A stretch of DNA of 9,032 nucleotides from Parachlamydiaceae bacterium (GTDB lineage: Bacteria > Chlamydiota > Chlamydiia > Chlamydiales > Parachlamydiaceae). Positions 1-6,800 of this stretch are shown here, one piece after another (position 1 is the first letter of the stretch; every line of letters begins with the position of its first letter). The position numbers and the translations under genes were made by a program. The stretch lies in NCBI GenBank assembly GCA_030679615.1, contig JAUXSJ010000100.1:1-9032 (forward strand), read 5' to 3'. The notes beneath the pieces are model-generated. The model searched no databases and was not told the origin of the DNA. It saw only the letters and a list, made by a program, of their open reading frames with translations.

Positions 1-11
1 CGGCTGTATAT

Positions 12-46
12 CGATCAAAGACGATACACAATGTGATAATTGATCG
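12..46. repeat. Imperfect nested inverted repeat downstream of the peroxidase gene
   Basis: CGATCAA (12-18) pairs with TTGATCG (40-46). The 21-base loop itself contains the small palindrome CACAATGTG. It lies ~20 bases past the peroxidase stop codon. It could be a transcription end signal, but there is no U-tract next to the stem, so the role is unproven. Confidence 0.25.
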
Positions 47-68
47 GCTAAAATAAGGCAAATTTTAC

Positions 69-602
69 TCACAATTCCTCCGTTAATGCTTTTTCAATAC
101 TTTTTTTCAGACGCTCGTTATCAGGAGACGTGGTTGAGTTGAAATAGTCAATCAACCTACCTTTGCGATTTATCAAATATTTATGAAAATTCCATTTAGG
201 TGCCGTACCAAAGCCTAATGTTTTTCTTGCCCAAAAATAGAATGGATGGATGTTATCCCCGGATATGATTTCTCTTGAAGCCATAGGAAAAGTCACACCA
301 TAATTAATTTTGCAGAAATGAGCGATTTCGTTATTGTTGTTAGGTTCTTGACCACCAAAATCATTGCTTGGTATGCCAATGATTACTAACCCATTGTTTT
401 TGTAATTTTTATAGAGTTTTTCCAGCCCTTCATATTGCGGCGTAAACCCGCATTGTGATGCAGTGTTCACAATCAGTATTACTTTGCCTTCAAACTCCTT
501 AAGCGACAATGGTTTTCCTTCCATTAGGGTTGTGAAAGAAAAATCATAGGCGATTGCTTCTGATGCTTTTGCTTTGCGAAAAAATTGAAAGAATGAAAAC
601 AT
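69..602 (-). CDS. Glutathione peroxidase family protein
   Basis: A thiol-dependent peroxidase of 177 residues that should reduce hydrogen peroxide and organic hydroperoxides. The full glutathione peroxidase signature is visible. The peroxidatic residue is Cys51 in NTASQCGFTPQY, so this is a Cys form and not a selenocysteine form. Gln85 lies in GGQEP, and Trp137-Asn138 in WNFHKYLI complete the usual Cys/Gln/Trp/Asn active site. Ser stands at position 79 (IPSNDFGG), where many thioredoxin-dependent homologues carry a Cys (FPCNQFGG). Cys97 in the following helix could be the resolving cysteine, but this is inference. Length is normal for the family, with a short extra N-terminus (about 20 residues, Phe-rich then KAKASEA) that might be a weak export signal or simply an extension. 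The ATG at 602-600 is preceded by a good AGGAG (609-613). The gene stands alone, divergent from the corA-like gene. Confidence 0.95.
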   Translation of the reverse strand: MFSFFQFFRKAKASEAIAYDFSFTTLMEGKPLSLKEFEGKVILIVNTASQCGFTPQYEGLEKLYKNYKNNGLVIIGIPSNDFGGQEPNNNNEIAHFCKINYGVTFPMASREIISGDNIHPFYFWARKTLGFGTAPKWNFHKYLINRKGRLIDYFNSTTSPDNERLKKSIEKALTEEL

Positions 603-822
603 AAAAACTCCTATTAAAGTTTATAAGATTTACTTCATAAGTGACTCACTCTGATTGTTCGTTCATGAATGGGTATTCGGTCTAACCTTTCTCCCAACCG
701 ACATAGAAGGTAGCACGATTATAATAATTAAGCGCTATCAAGCTTGATACGCTCCGTCAGACCTGTGTTACCGATGAGAGATACCCAAATGGGCTCTATC
801 TCGGCTGTTGAAAGTGAGGAGA
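603..822. other. Spacer upstream of the peroxidase gene, probable promoter region
   Basis: No convincing gene lies here. The region must hold the minus-strand peroxidase promoter, but no clean -35/-10 pair stands out. A perfect 14-bp palindrome (TATCAAGCTTGATA) occupies 736-749 and could be an operator or chance. A short minus-strand open frame enters from repeat unit 1 and reads HFKEFFSSLSTAEIE... through LIGNTGLTERIKLDSA, ending at a TAA at about 730. It has no start codon of its own and is probably relic coding DNA. Confidence 0.4.
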
Positions 823-939
823 AAAATTCCTTAAAATGATACAATAGCTTTGATGATATATTCAGTATTTAAATTGACCTTTCTTTTCGGACAGTTTATT
901 GCTTTTTTCTTTCTCGTTCAACAGATGCGACAGAATCGC
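823..939 (-). repeat. 117-bp repeat, tandem copy 1 (probable IS6-family end fragment)
   Basis: First of two head-to-tail copies, running from AAAATTCCTTAAAATGAT to ACAGATGCGACAGAATCGC. Read on the minus strand it begins with GATTCTGTCGCATCTGTTG, which resembles the terminal inverted repeat of IS6-family elements. It ends with CATTTTAAGG, the same bases that encode the HFKG start of the IS6 transposase relic at 8766. I infer a truncated IS6 left end (terminal repeat, promoter, first codons). The ATG of the distal copy is CTA here, so nothing is expressed as transposase. Confidence 0.65.
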
Positions 940-1055
940 AAAATTCCTTAAAATGATGTAACAGCTTTGTTGATATATTTAGCATTTAAATTGACCTTTC
1001 TTTTCGATCAGTTTATAGCTTTTTTCTTTCCTCTTCAACAGATACGACAAAACCC
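940..1055 (-). repeat. 117-bp repeat, tandem copy 2
   Basis: Directly abuts copy 1 with an offset of 117 bases. By-eye alignment gives about 16 substitutions over 116 positions and no indels. The outer end is ACAGATACGACAAAACCC, against ACAGATGCGACAGAATCGC in copy 1. The copies have therefore diverged for some time since duplication. The same interpretation applies: a duplicated IS6-like left end in minus orientation. Confidence 0.65.
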
Positions 1056-1105
1056 TTGACTTTAGGGTTCACTATATTACCTGGGGATATACAAAATTAT
1101 ATCCC
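1051..1105. promoter_or_regulatory. Two inverted repeats in the corA leader
   Basis: AACCCT (1051-1056) is matched by AGGGTT (1064-1069) around a 7-base loop. GGGATATA (1084-1091) is perfectly matched by TATATCCC (1098-1105) around CAAAAT. The second is a strong dyad 80-100 bases before the corA-like coding start. It could be a repressor site or a hairpin in the 5' leader. A TTGACT at 1056-1061 resembles a -35 box, but no -10 box lies at the right distance. It does not look like any magnesium riboswitch I know. Confidence 0.3.
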
Positions 1106-1143
1106 GCACAGCTTCTTATATTTCCCTTTATATATTCATCTAA

Positions 1144-2151
1144 ATGCTTCAGAATAAAGAAAAAGAAAGAGAAAGCGTTTCCATGATGTTCTATGTCAGT
1201 AAGGATGATATTCTTAAAAAAGTTCCTTATGTAAAAGGAGATTCTCTTCCCGATAATATGATTTGGATCGATTTGTTCAATATGGATCGCGAAGAGGAAT
1301 TGTTCATCGAATCTTGTCTTAATATAGATATTCCATCACGCGAAGAAATGCATGAGATTGAAGTTTCAAGTCGTCTTTATCAAAAAAATAACGCAATCTT
1401 TATGACAGCGACTTTAATTTCAAAATCAGAGTCATTAGAGCCTGAATCACACGCTATTACTTTTATTATTTTTGAGGATAAGCTTATTACGGTGCGTTAT
1501 GCAGAGCTAGTCGCTTTTCGTAATTTTTTGAATGTTGTTGAAACTCTTCCATCTTCTCAACAATCCTGCCAAGCATTATTTGTAGAGCTTATTGAATGCA
1601 TTATTGATCGGATTGCCGATATTTTAGAACGGATTGGTCATGAATTAAATGTTATTACAAATAAGGTTTTTCGTACCCGAAAACAGCCTGATGAAAAACC
1701 TGATTATCAAGACATTTTAGAAGAAATTGGCCGTAAAGAAGATCTTATTTCTAAAACAAGGGAAAGCCTTGTGACTTTGGGACGTATGGCCAGTTATGCA
1801 ATGCAATCACCAATTGCCGATATTCATGATGAAGCCCAGGCGCGTCTTTCATCCTTGATCGCGGATATTACATCTTTAAGCGATCATGTTACTTTTCTAT
1901 CCAGTAAAAGTATCTTTTTGCTCGATGGAACACTTGGCATGATTAATATAGAGCAAAATAATATTATTAAAATTTTTTCAGTTGCGGCAGTCGTCTTTTT
2001 ACCGCCAACCTTGATCGCAAGTATTTATGGTATGAATTTCGAATTCATTCCAGAACTTAAATGGCCCTTTGGGTATCCATTAGCACTTTTGTTAATGATA
2101 TTTTCTTCCTGGGCGCCTTATCAATATTTCAAGCGTCGCAAATGGTTTTAA
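1144..2151 (+). CDS. corA: CorA family magnesium/divalent cation transporter
   Basis: Membrane channel-type transporter for Mg2+ (possibly Co2+ or Ni2+), expected to work as a homopentamer in the inner membrane. The long cytoplasmic N-terminal domain is followed by the helical stalk (about residues 140-270). Two C-terminal transmembrane helices follow (about 274-294 and 309-328), with the family-defining Tyr-Gly-Met-Asn motif at 295-298 between them. The periplasmic loop reads FEFIPELKWPFGY, a variant of the usual MPEL loop, and the protein ends in the typical basic tail KRRKWF. The open frame begins with ATG at 1144, giving 335 residues, but no Shine-Dalgarno precedes it. ATG at 1183 or 1186 (MMFYVSKDD...) fits the usual family N-terminus better and has purine-rich DNA upstream, so the true protein may be ~321 residues. 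It stands alone and no strong terminator is visible after it. Confidence 0.93.
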   Translation: MLQNKEKERESVSMMFYVSKDDILKKVPYVKGDSLPDNMIWIDLFNMDREEELFIESCLNIDIPSREEMHEIEVSSRLYQKNNAIFMTATLISKSESLEPESHAITFIIFEDKLITVRYAELVAFRNFLNVVETLPSSQQSCQALFVELIECIIDRIADILERIGHELNVITNKVFRTRKQPDEKPDYQDILEEIGRKEDLISKTRESLVTLGRMASYAMQSPIADIHDEAQARLSSLIADITSLSDHVTFLSSKSIFLLDGTLGMINIEQNNIIKIFSVAAVVFLPPTLIASIYGMNFEFIPELKWPFGYPLALLLMIFSSWAPYQYFKRRKWF

Positions 2152-2224
2152 TATGTTAAGTTTTTATTGAAAAAAGTTTTTTATTAAAGTATAGCGTAAA
2201 AATTAAAGTAAGGCTGAGTTTAAA

Positions 2225-2301
2225 ATGAAATTTTTAAAAACAGCTACAATCATTGGATCTTTATGCAGCGTTTTTTGTTCGGTGTCCGATGCTGTTATTG
2301 G
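2225..2301 (+). pseudogene. 5' fragment of a gene for an exported protein, broken by a group II intron
   Basis: The open frame starts at ATG 2225 with AAGTAAGG about ten bases upstream. It encodes a clear Sec signal peptide: basic MKFLK, a hydrophobic core, and probable cleavage after SDA near residue 23. After about residue 25 the frame runs into the antisense strand of a group II intron 3' end (junction at 2301/2302). The remaining residues, to a stop at 2474-2476 inside the IS end, are therefore read-through of non-coding DNA and not native protein. The rest of the gene is not visible elsewhere in the window. What the mature protein was cannot be told from so short a stub. Confidence 0.6.
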
Positions 2302-2336
2302 GTCGAGTAGGCCGGGTGTGACCCCAGCCTCTCACA
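2302..2336 (-). ncRNA. Group II intron domain VI with branch-point adenosine
   Basis: Directly follows domain V. GGCUGGG pairs with CCCGGCC around a short loop, and GAG pairs with CUC below it. This leaves an unpaired UA whose A (complement of 2308) is the likely branch point. If the intron ends in GAC at 2302, the A is seven bases from the 3' splice site, the usual spacing, and the terminal AC fits the group II rule of ending in A-pyrimidine. Confidence 0.78.
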
Positions 2337-2370
2337 GAACTGTACGTGAAACTCTCGCTTCATACGGCTC
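2337..2370 (-). ncRNA. Group II intron domain V
   Basis: Exactly 34 nt. It opens with GAGCCGUAUG and closes with ACGUACAGUUC on the minus strand. I can fold it completely: the catalytic AGC triad is at positions 2-4 and there is a basal helix. A two-nt AC bulge follows at positions 24-25. The distal helix is capped by a GAGA (GNRA) tetraloop. One position departs from the usual sequence: A30 opposite C5, where the consensus has G, breaks a pair in the basal helix. This suggests decay. This is the ribozyme active-site hairpin of group II introns. Confidence 0.88.
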
Positions 2371-2457
2371 CTCTCTTTTGACAAATCATTGTCGAGTGAC
2401 AGAACAAGGTCGACATTCTCTTCTTTGTTCGCTTAAGATAATCCCATCCTTGCATCC

Positions 2458-2475
2458 GGCAGTGTTGCACAAATA
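2458..2475 (+). repeat. Left terminal inverted repeat of the IS5-family element
   Basis: GGCAGTGTTGCACAAATA. It differs from the complement of the other end at one base (A for T at position 4). Confidence 0.85.
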
Positions 2476-2513
2476 AAATTTTAGATAATTTGGGGTGCTT
2501 TTTAAAAAAAGGT

Positions 2514-3497
2514 CTATGCAGTTGCTATATATTTAGGCATGCCGATTTTAAACATTCGATTTAAAATTTGAACGGCTATTTTTGTTTCTGTCATTTGACT
2601 TTCTATTGTTTGAGTTTTAAGTTTATTTCCTATAATTTTTTTATACCGATGCATCGTGTTTTCAACTTTGGCGCGTCCGCCATAGTCCGTTTTGTTTTGC
2701 CAGGCAATTCTTCCCTTGTTTTCAATAAAACGACAGTTTTAAAGGCGTTGCCCTGGATCTGTCTCCTTTAATTCTCGAAACCCTGTATTAGGAGGAACGA
2801 TGACTTTAATTGATTTTTCTGAATTATATTGTTGTTGATGTTTGTTAATAGAATCATAAGTAACTGCATAATAATAAGCTCCACCCCCTATAAATTCTTT
2901 AATAGGAGTCTCAATATCAGACAATAATGTGTCTATTTGTTTAACATCATGGCTTAAATGATGTGTTAATGAAGAACTTAAAATTTCTCCTTCTTCATTA
3001 ATATAAAGATGAAGTTTTCTCCATGTTTTTCTTTGCCTTGTACAGTGTTTGTGGCTCATCCATTCTTTTTCACCAACTACTTTTAAACCAGTACTATCAA
3101 TTATAACAACCTTAGATCCATGAGAAGGTAATGGTTCCTTTTTAAGCGATATTGTTTTCGATAATCTCGATATTGTTGTGTAATCTGGGATAGAAAGATC
3201 TAAATCAAGCAATTGAACAATTGATTGCATAAAGCCTTGTGTCTGTCGCAAAGGCTGTTTATACACAAGTCTTAATGTATAAGCTGTTTCAATCGCTAAA
3301 TCTGAATAAACCTTTCGTCTTCCTCGTTTTTTTTGTTTTTCGTGTTTATAATACCAGGCAGAAATCGGGTCTTCAGAAAACCATATCGTTAAATTTCCTC
3401 TGTTTCTTAAACTTTCTGAATAAGCTTTCCAGTCTCGATTGTTATACGTTTTTTTCTTAAATTTATGACGAACGTCATTTTTAATTTTGTAAGGCAT
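2514..3497 (-). pseudogene. IS5-family (IS903 group) transposase, inactivated by an in-frame stop
   Basis: A DDE transposase that would be 327 residues but is stopped after residue 252 by TAA (2739-2741). The same frame continues past the stop through NCRFIENKGRIAW, then KVENTMHRYKKIIG, and ends LNRMFKIGMPKYIATA with TAG at 2514-2516. It is therefore a single nonsense lesion and not a frameshift. The first catalytic Asp is Asp134 in VIIDSTGLKV, followed by the family block TWRKLHL at 158-164. The last catalytic residue is Glu279 in VENTMHRYK, beyond the stop. The second Asp is lost: the expected ADGAYD reads GGGAYY at 204-209, with Gly at 205. This is one base away (GGT for GAT). The enzyme is therefore doubly dead. 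The weak purine-rich Shine-Dalgarno is GAAAG. Confidence 0.88.
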
Positions 3498-3552
3498 TTT
3501 AATCTTTCTTTCGAAAATACCTTCAATTTTAATACTTTTTTTTAATTTTTCC

Positions 3553-3570
3553 TATTTGTGCAACACAGCC
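3553..3570 (-). repeat. Right terminal inverted repeat of the IS5-family element
   Basis: On the minus strand this reads GGCTGTGTTGCACAAATA. It lies ~55 bases upstream of the transposase start codon, the usual arrangement for the transposase-proximal end. Confidence 0.85.
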
Positions 3571-3793
3571 TCAAAAAGAGGAGGATTCTTACTTAATTAC
3601 GCTCAAGCTACACAGATGCGACAGAACCGACTAAATTATTTAATCTTAGCAATGGAATGTAAAAATAAATTATCCGTTTAACTATTGTTCATAATCAACT
3701 TGTTTTATTTTACATCTAAATTAATTTTTATTTCTTTTTCAAAGTTCTTAGTATATAAGTTATTTAATGTTTTTAATTAATTGTAATTATCAT
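3571..3793. other. Spacer with a probable IS6-type terminal repeat, then the promoter region of the ankyrin gene
   Basis: Just right of the IS, ACAGATGCGACAGAACC (about 3612-3628) matches the outer ends of the 117-bp repeats (ACAGATGCGACAGAATC). It is probably another orphan IS6-family end. The DNA from about 3640 to 3790 is extremely A/T-rich and must hold the promoter for the ankyrin gene. Many TATAAT-like and TTGTTC/TTTTTC-like boxes occur, so I do not choose one. Confidence 0.45.
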
Positions 3794-3797
3794 AGGA
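3794..3797 (+). promoter_or_regulatory. Shine-Dalgarno that fixes a GTG start
   Basis: AGGA at 3794-3797 is only one base from the TTG at 3799 but seven bases from GTG at 3805, an ideal spacing. The GTG start also gives a textbook signal peptide beginning MKK. GTG 3805 is therefore preferred. Confidence 0.7.
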
Positions 3798-3804
3798 TTT
3801 GATT

Positions 3805-6800
3805 GTGAAAAAAATATCATTTATATTTGTTTTTATTAATTTTATGATAGCATCATCTTTTGCGCGTGTTCCTTTAGACCAGTGTTTTAATCTTTATCAA
3901 AATACCAAAGAAAAATACAAACATATTTCCCCAGCTTGGGCAGAAATAATGCTTCAATCAGGACAACTTAAAGGTATACGTCTTTTTGGTGATTTTGGAT
4001 CCATTGAACATCAAGATTTTAAACCACACCCAGCTTTCACAGACAAAGAAGGCAGATTAAATTATAATGCTCCACAAGATGCCATTTCAGCATTATTACA
4101 ATATCTTTTCCCTTCACCAAACGGTCAAGTTTTAGGCATCAATCAACGTCAAAACGATCCTATTGGACAATTAAGCAAAAAAAATAATTTACATTTAGTA
4201 AGTACCCTTATTGAAGCGATTATTGCATACAAAAAAGATAAAAATAAGCAAGAGATACAAAATAAAATTACAGATACAATTGAAAAAACACGTGGCAGAA
4301 ATGATAAAACAAAAAAAACACGTACAAAATTTGATCCTATTAAGAATCATTTCACTGACATAATTATTAAAGCTATAGAATTTGAAGATCAACCTGAATG
4401 CCAAGAAAAATACCCCACCAATATAATTATTAATACTCTTTTTGCATTTGCTCTTACTTCTGCTGATTCTGCTGATGAAATATACAGCAATTTCAAATGG
4501 GTTTTTGTTGATAATCCTAATCTTCAAACAATGAAAAAAGAAAATTATGATGAGCTTGTAACTGACATCTTAGCAGATCCAAAATTTGATAATGGCGTTA
4601 ATGAAGAAAATTTAATACGGGCCTTATTAGGTAATGCATTTTTTGAACAAAGACTTCCAGCACCTTTATCTTACATTAATGCTTCATTTGTTCACCAAGA
4701 TAAGAAAATTATTTATCCAAATTGTGGTGAAACAACACTTCTTAATTTCTTTTATTATCTTTGGGGTGACCGAGGCATCATTAATCCAAATTACATCGAA
4801 GAAACTGAAAAAAAATTACAATCTAATATAATAGATAACATTGATAAAAACAAAAATTGGAAAAAAATTAAAGACTATTTTATAGAATTTAACACTATAA
4901 ATTTATCAATGAAACCTGAAGCTCAACAAAATTGGAGTACCTTAATTTCAAATTTAAATCAAAATAATACTCATTTAAGTTTAAAAATTATCTATCGTCA
5001 AGAAGTATGTAATTTGATGGGTACAGGCATTATTAATATGTTAAATGTGCTTGAAAAAATTATTCCGGATGCCGTTCTTTCAACAGTTTTTTCTGACGAT
5101 GATACAAAAAATTTAGAAGCAGCAGCAGTTAAATTTGATCGATTGGTTGCACTTTTTTCAAGAGAAAATGCTGTGCTTGATTGGCATATGAATAAGCAAA
5201 AAAACATTAGCAACAAAATCACAAATATAGTTTTCAGCGTTAATAATAAAGAATGCTTTACATGGCAATTTAAGAACGATTCTTTTGGTCTTGAGCGTAT
5301 CCTTAGCAAAGATAATGATTGGCGTAAAAGCATTTCGTGGGAAAAAGCACCCTTGCTTTTAAAAGCATGGGTTCGTGCAGAGGTTCAAAACTTATGTCAG
5401 CATATAGAACATTCTAGTGAAATCTACTCATTGGATCTATTATCCCCTGAATTTGCAGGAATCGCGATCGATACAATCTTAGGTAATAAATGGATCCATC
5501 AAAAATCACTTATACCTCAACTTGTTGGTAAAACGTTACATTCTACTGACACAGAAGCACAAACAAAGTTATATTCATTATTACATGGACACAATAGCAA
5601 TATTGATCGAAATCATTATCCAGAATTAGATTACAATAGATATATTACTGATAAAAAATTATTAGAAAAATTAAAAAAATTTTCGAAAATTAGAATTATT
5701 AATGAATGCGCACAAAGAAAATTTTGGAAATTGATTCAAAAAAATTATAATGTTGAAGATAATCGAAAAGCTGAAGCTCATTTAATTGCAGCAAAATATG
5801 GTTATTTACCTATCATTAAATGGATTTTAGAACATAATCCTGACGCTAAAAATGATAAAGATATAGTTAGACATGATCTTGTTAAAATTGCTATTGAAAA
5901 CAACCAATTTGATGTTCTTGATTATCTTAATCCGAAATCAGATTATAGGAGTGGATATGGAGAAACGTTACTTCACCTCTATGCTTCCTCTCCTTATGAT
6001 ATGACCCATTATATTAATAAAGTTTTAGAAAATAATTTAGATTTTATACATGTTGTTGATAACCATAAATCAACGGCTTTAAATTTTATTAATTACCAAA
6101 CACATATTAATAACGTAAAACTTTTTATTGATAAAAGCATAGAAAACAATGTTAATTTATACAAAAAAGTTAATAATGGGTGTGCGCCTCTAGTTTATTT
6201 ATCTCAATATTCTACAGATGAAGCGTTTTTATATTTAATTAAAAAAATATCTACTGATTTTATAGATGAAGATAATAAAAATTTACTTCATTATGTTGTT
6301 GAAAACAATAAAGTAGAAAGCGCTTTATATTTGATAGAACAAAAAGGATTTGATATTAATCAAAAAAATTTATTACATCAAACGCCACTTCATTTTGCGG
6401 CTAAAGGAAATTCATCATTTCTTATTCGATATCTTATTGAAAAAGATGCAGAAATTAATTCTAAAGATTACTACGAAAATACACCACTTCATTTTCTTTT
6501 AAATAGTCGTAATTTATCCATTAACGATTTTGAAACAATCAAATATATGCTTAAAGATACCTCATATCCTCCAATCTCAGATAAAAAATCACCGTTTTAT
6601 GTTATGATACACAACATAAATTTTCCTTCTGATTTAATGAAAATGATTCTTAATTTTGCAAAAGATTCATGTGAGTATAAATTTGAAACATCCAAATCTA
6701 AACTAAAAGAAAAATATCAATACAATGATTTAGATCGAATTAAATGCCTTCATGAACGAGCAATTATTGAGATAGAAGAACATATACATTTTGTAAAACC

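Larger units (their letters stand above)
2302..2457 (-). mobile_element. 3' remnant of a group II intron
   Basis: The minus strand from the IS boundary at 2457 to 2302 carries the last ~155 bases of a group II intron: a stretch of probable domain IV tail, then domain V and domain VI. The base composition is visibly richer in G+C than the genes around it, as expected for imported structured RNA. The 5' part of the intron, including any maturase gene, is missing because the IS5-family element sits on its upstream side. No matching 5' intron part is seen on the far side of the IS. The intron lies antisense to the signal-peptide gene, so it could never have been spliced out of that message. Confidence 0.8.
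2458..3570 (-). mobile_element. IS5-family (IS903-like) insertion sequence, inactive
   Basis: About 1.11 kb, bounded by 18-bp inverted repeats that match at 17 positions. One transposase frame fills the minus strand. The terminal sequence GGCTGTGTTGCACAAATA and the DST...WRKLH transposase motifs fit the IS903 subgroup of IS5. IS903 makes 9-bp target duplications, but the nine bases outside the left end (CTTGCATCC) do not match those outside the right end (TCAAAAAGA). The flanks have therefore been rearranged or have decayed since insertion. Confidence 0.85.

Noticed and set aside
823..1055. CRISPR array
   Set aside because: There are only two units of 117 bp, similar along their whole length with no repeat/spacer alternation and no cas genes.
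2155..2200. Intrinsic terminator after the corA-like gene (GAAAAAAGTTTTTTATT)
   Set aside because: The stem is only A-T pairs and would be unstable. It is ordinary A/T-rich spacer.
2302..2476. Plus-strand residues 26-83 of the small frame as a genuine secreted protein domain
   Set aside because: The same bases fold on the minus strand as group II intron domains V and VI with all diagnostic features, which explains the sequence far better.
2568..2771. 67-codon plus-strand open frame
   Set aside because: It lies antisense to the readable C-terminal part of the IS5-family transposase (LNRMFKIGMP back to the TAA at 2739), so it is a shadow of that gene.
3239..3460. 73-codon plus-strand open frame
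   Set aside because: It is antisense to the transposase N-terminal region. It is Phe-rich low-complexity sequence, with no Shine-Dalgarno.
4195..4527. 110-codon minus-strand open frame with hydrophobic stretches
   Set aside because: It lies wholly inside the ankyrin gene on the other strand. The apparent hydrophobic helices arise from complementing A-rich Lys/Asn codons.
4634..4831. 65-codon plus-strand open frame
   Set aside because: It is out of frame inside the ankyrin gene and has no independent support.
4998..5333. 111-codon minus-strand open frame
   Set aside because: It is antisense within the ankyrin gene, with no recognisable motif or ribosome site.
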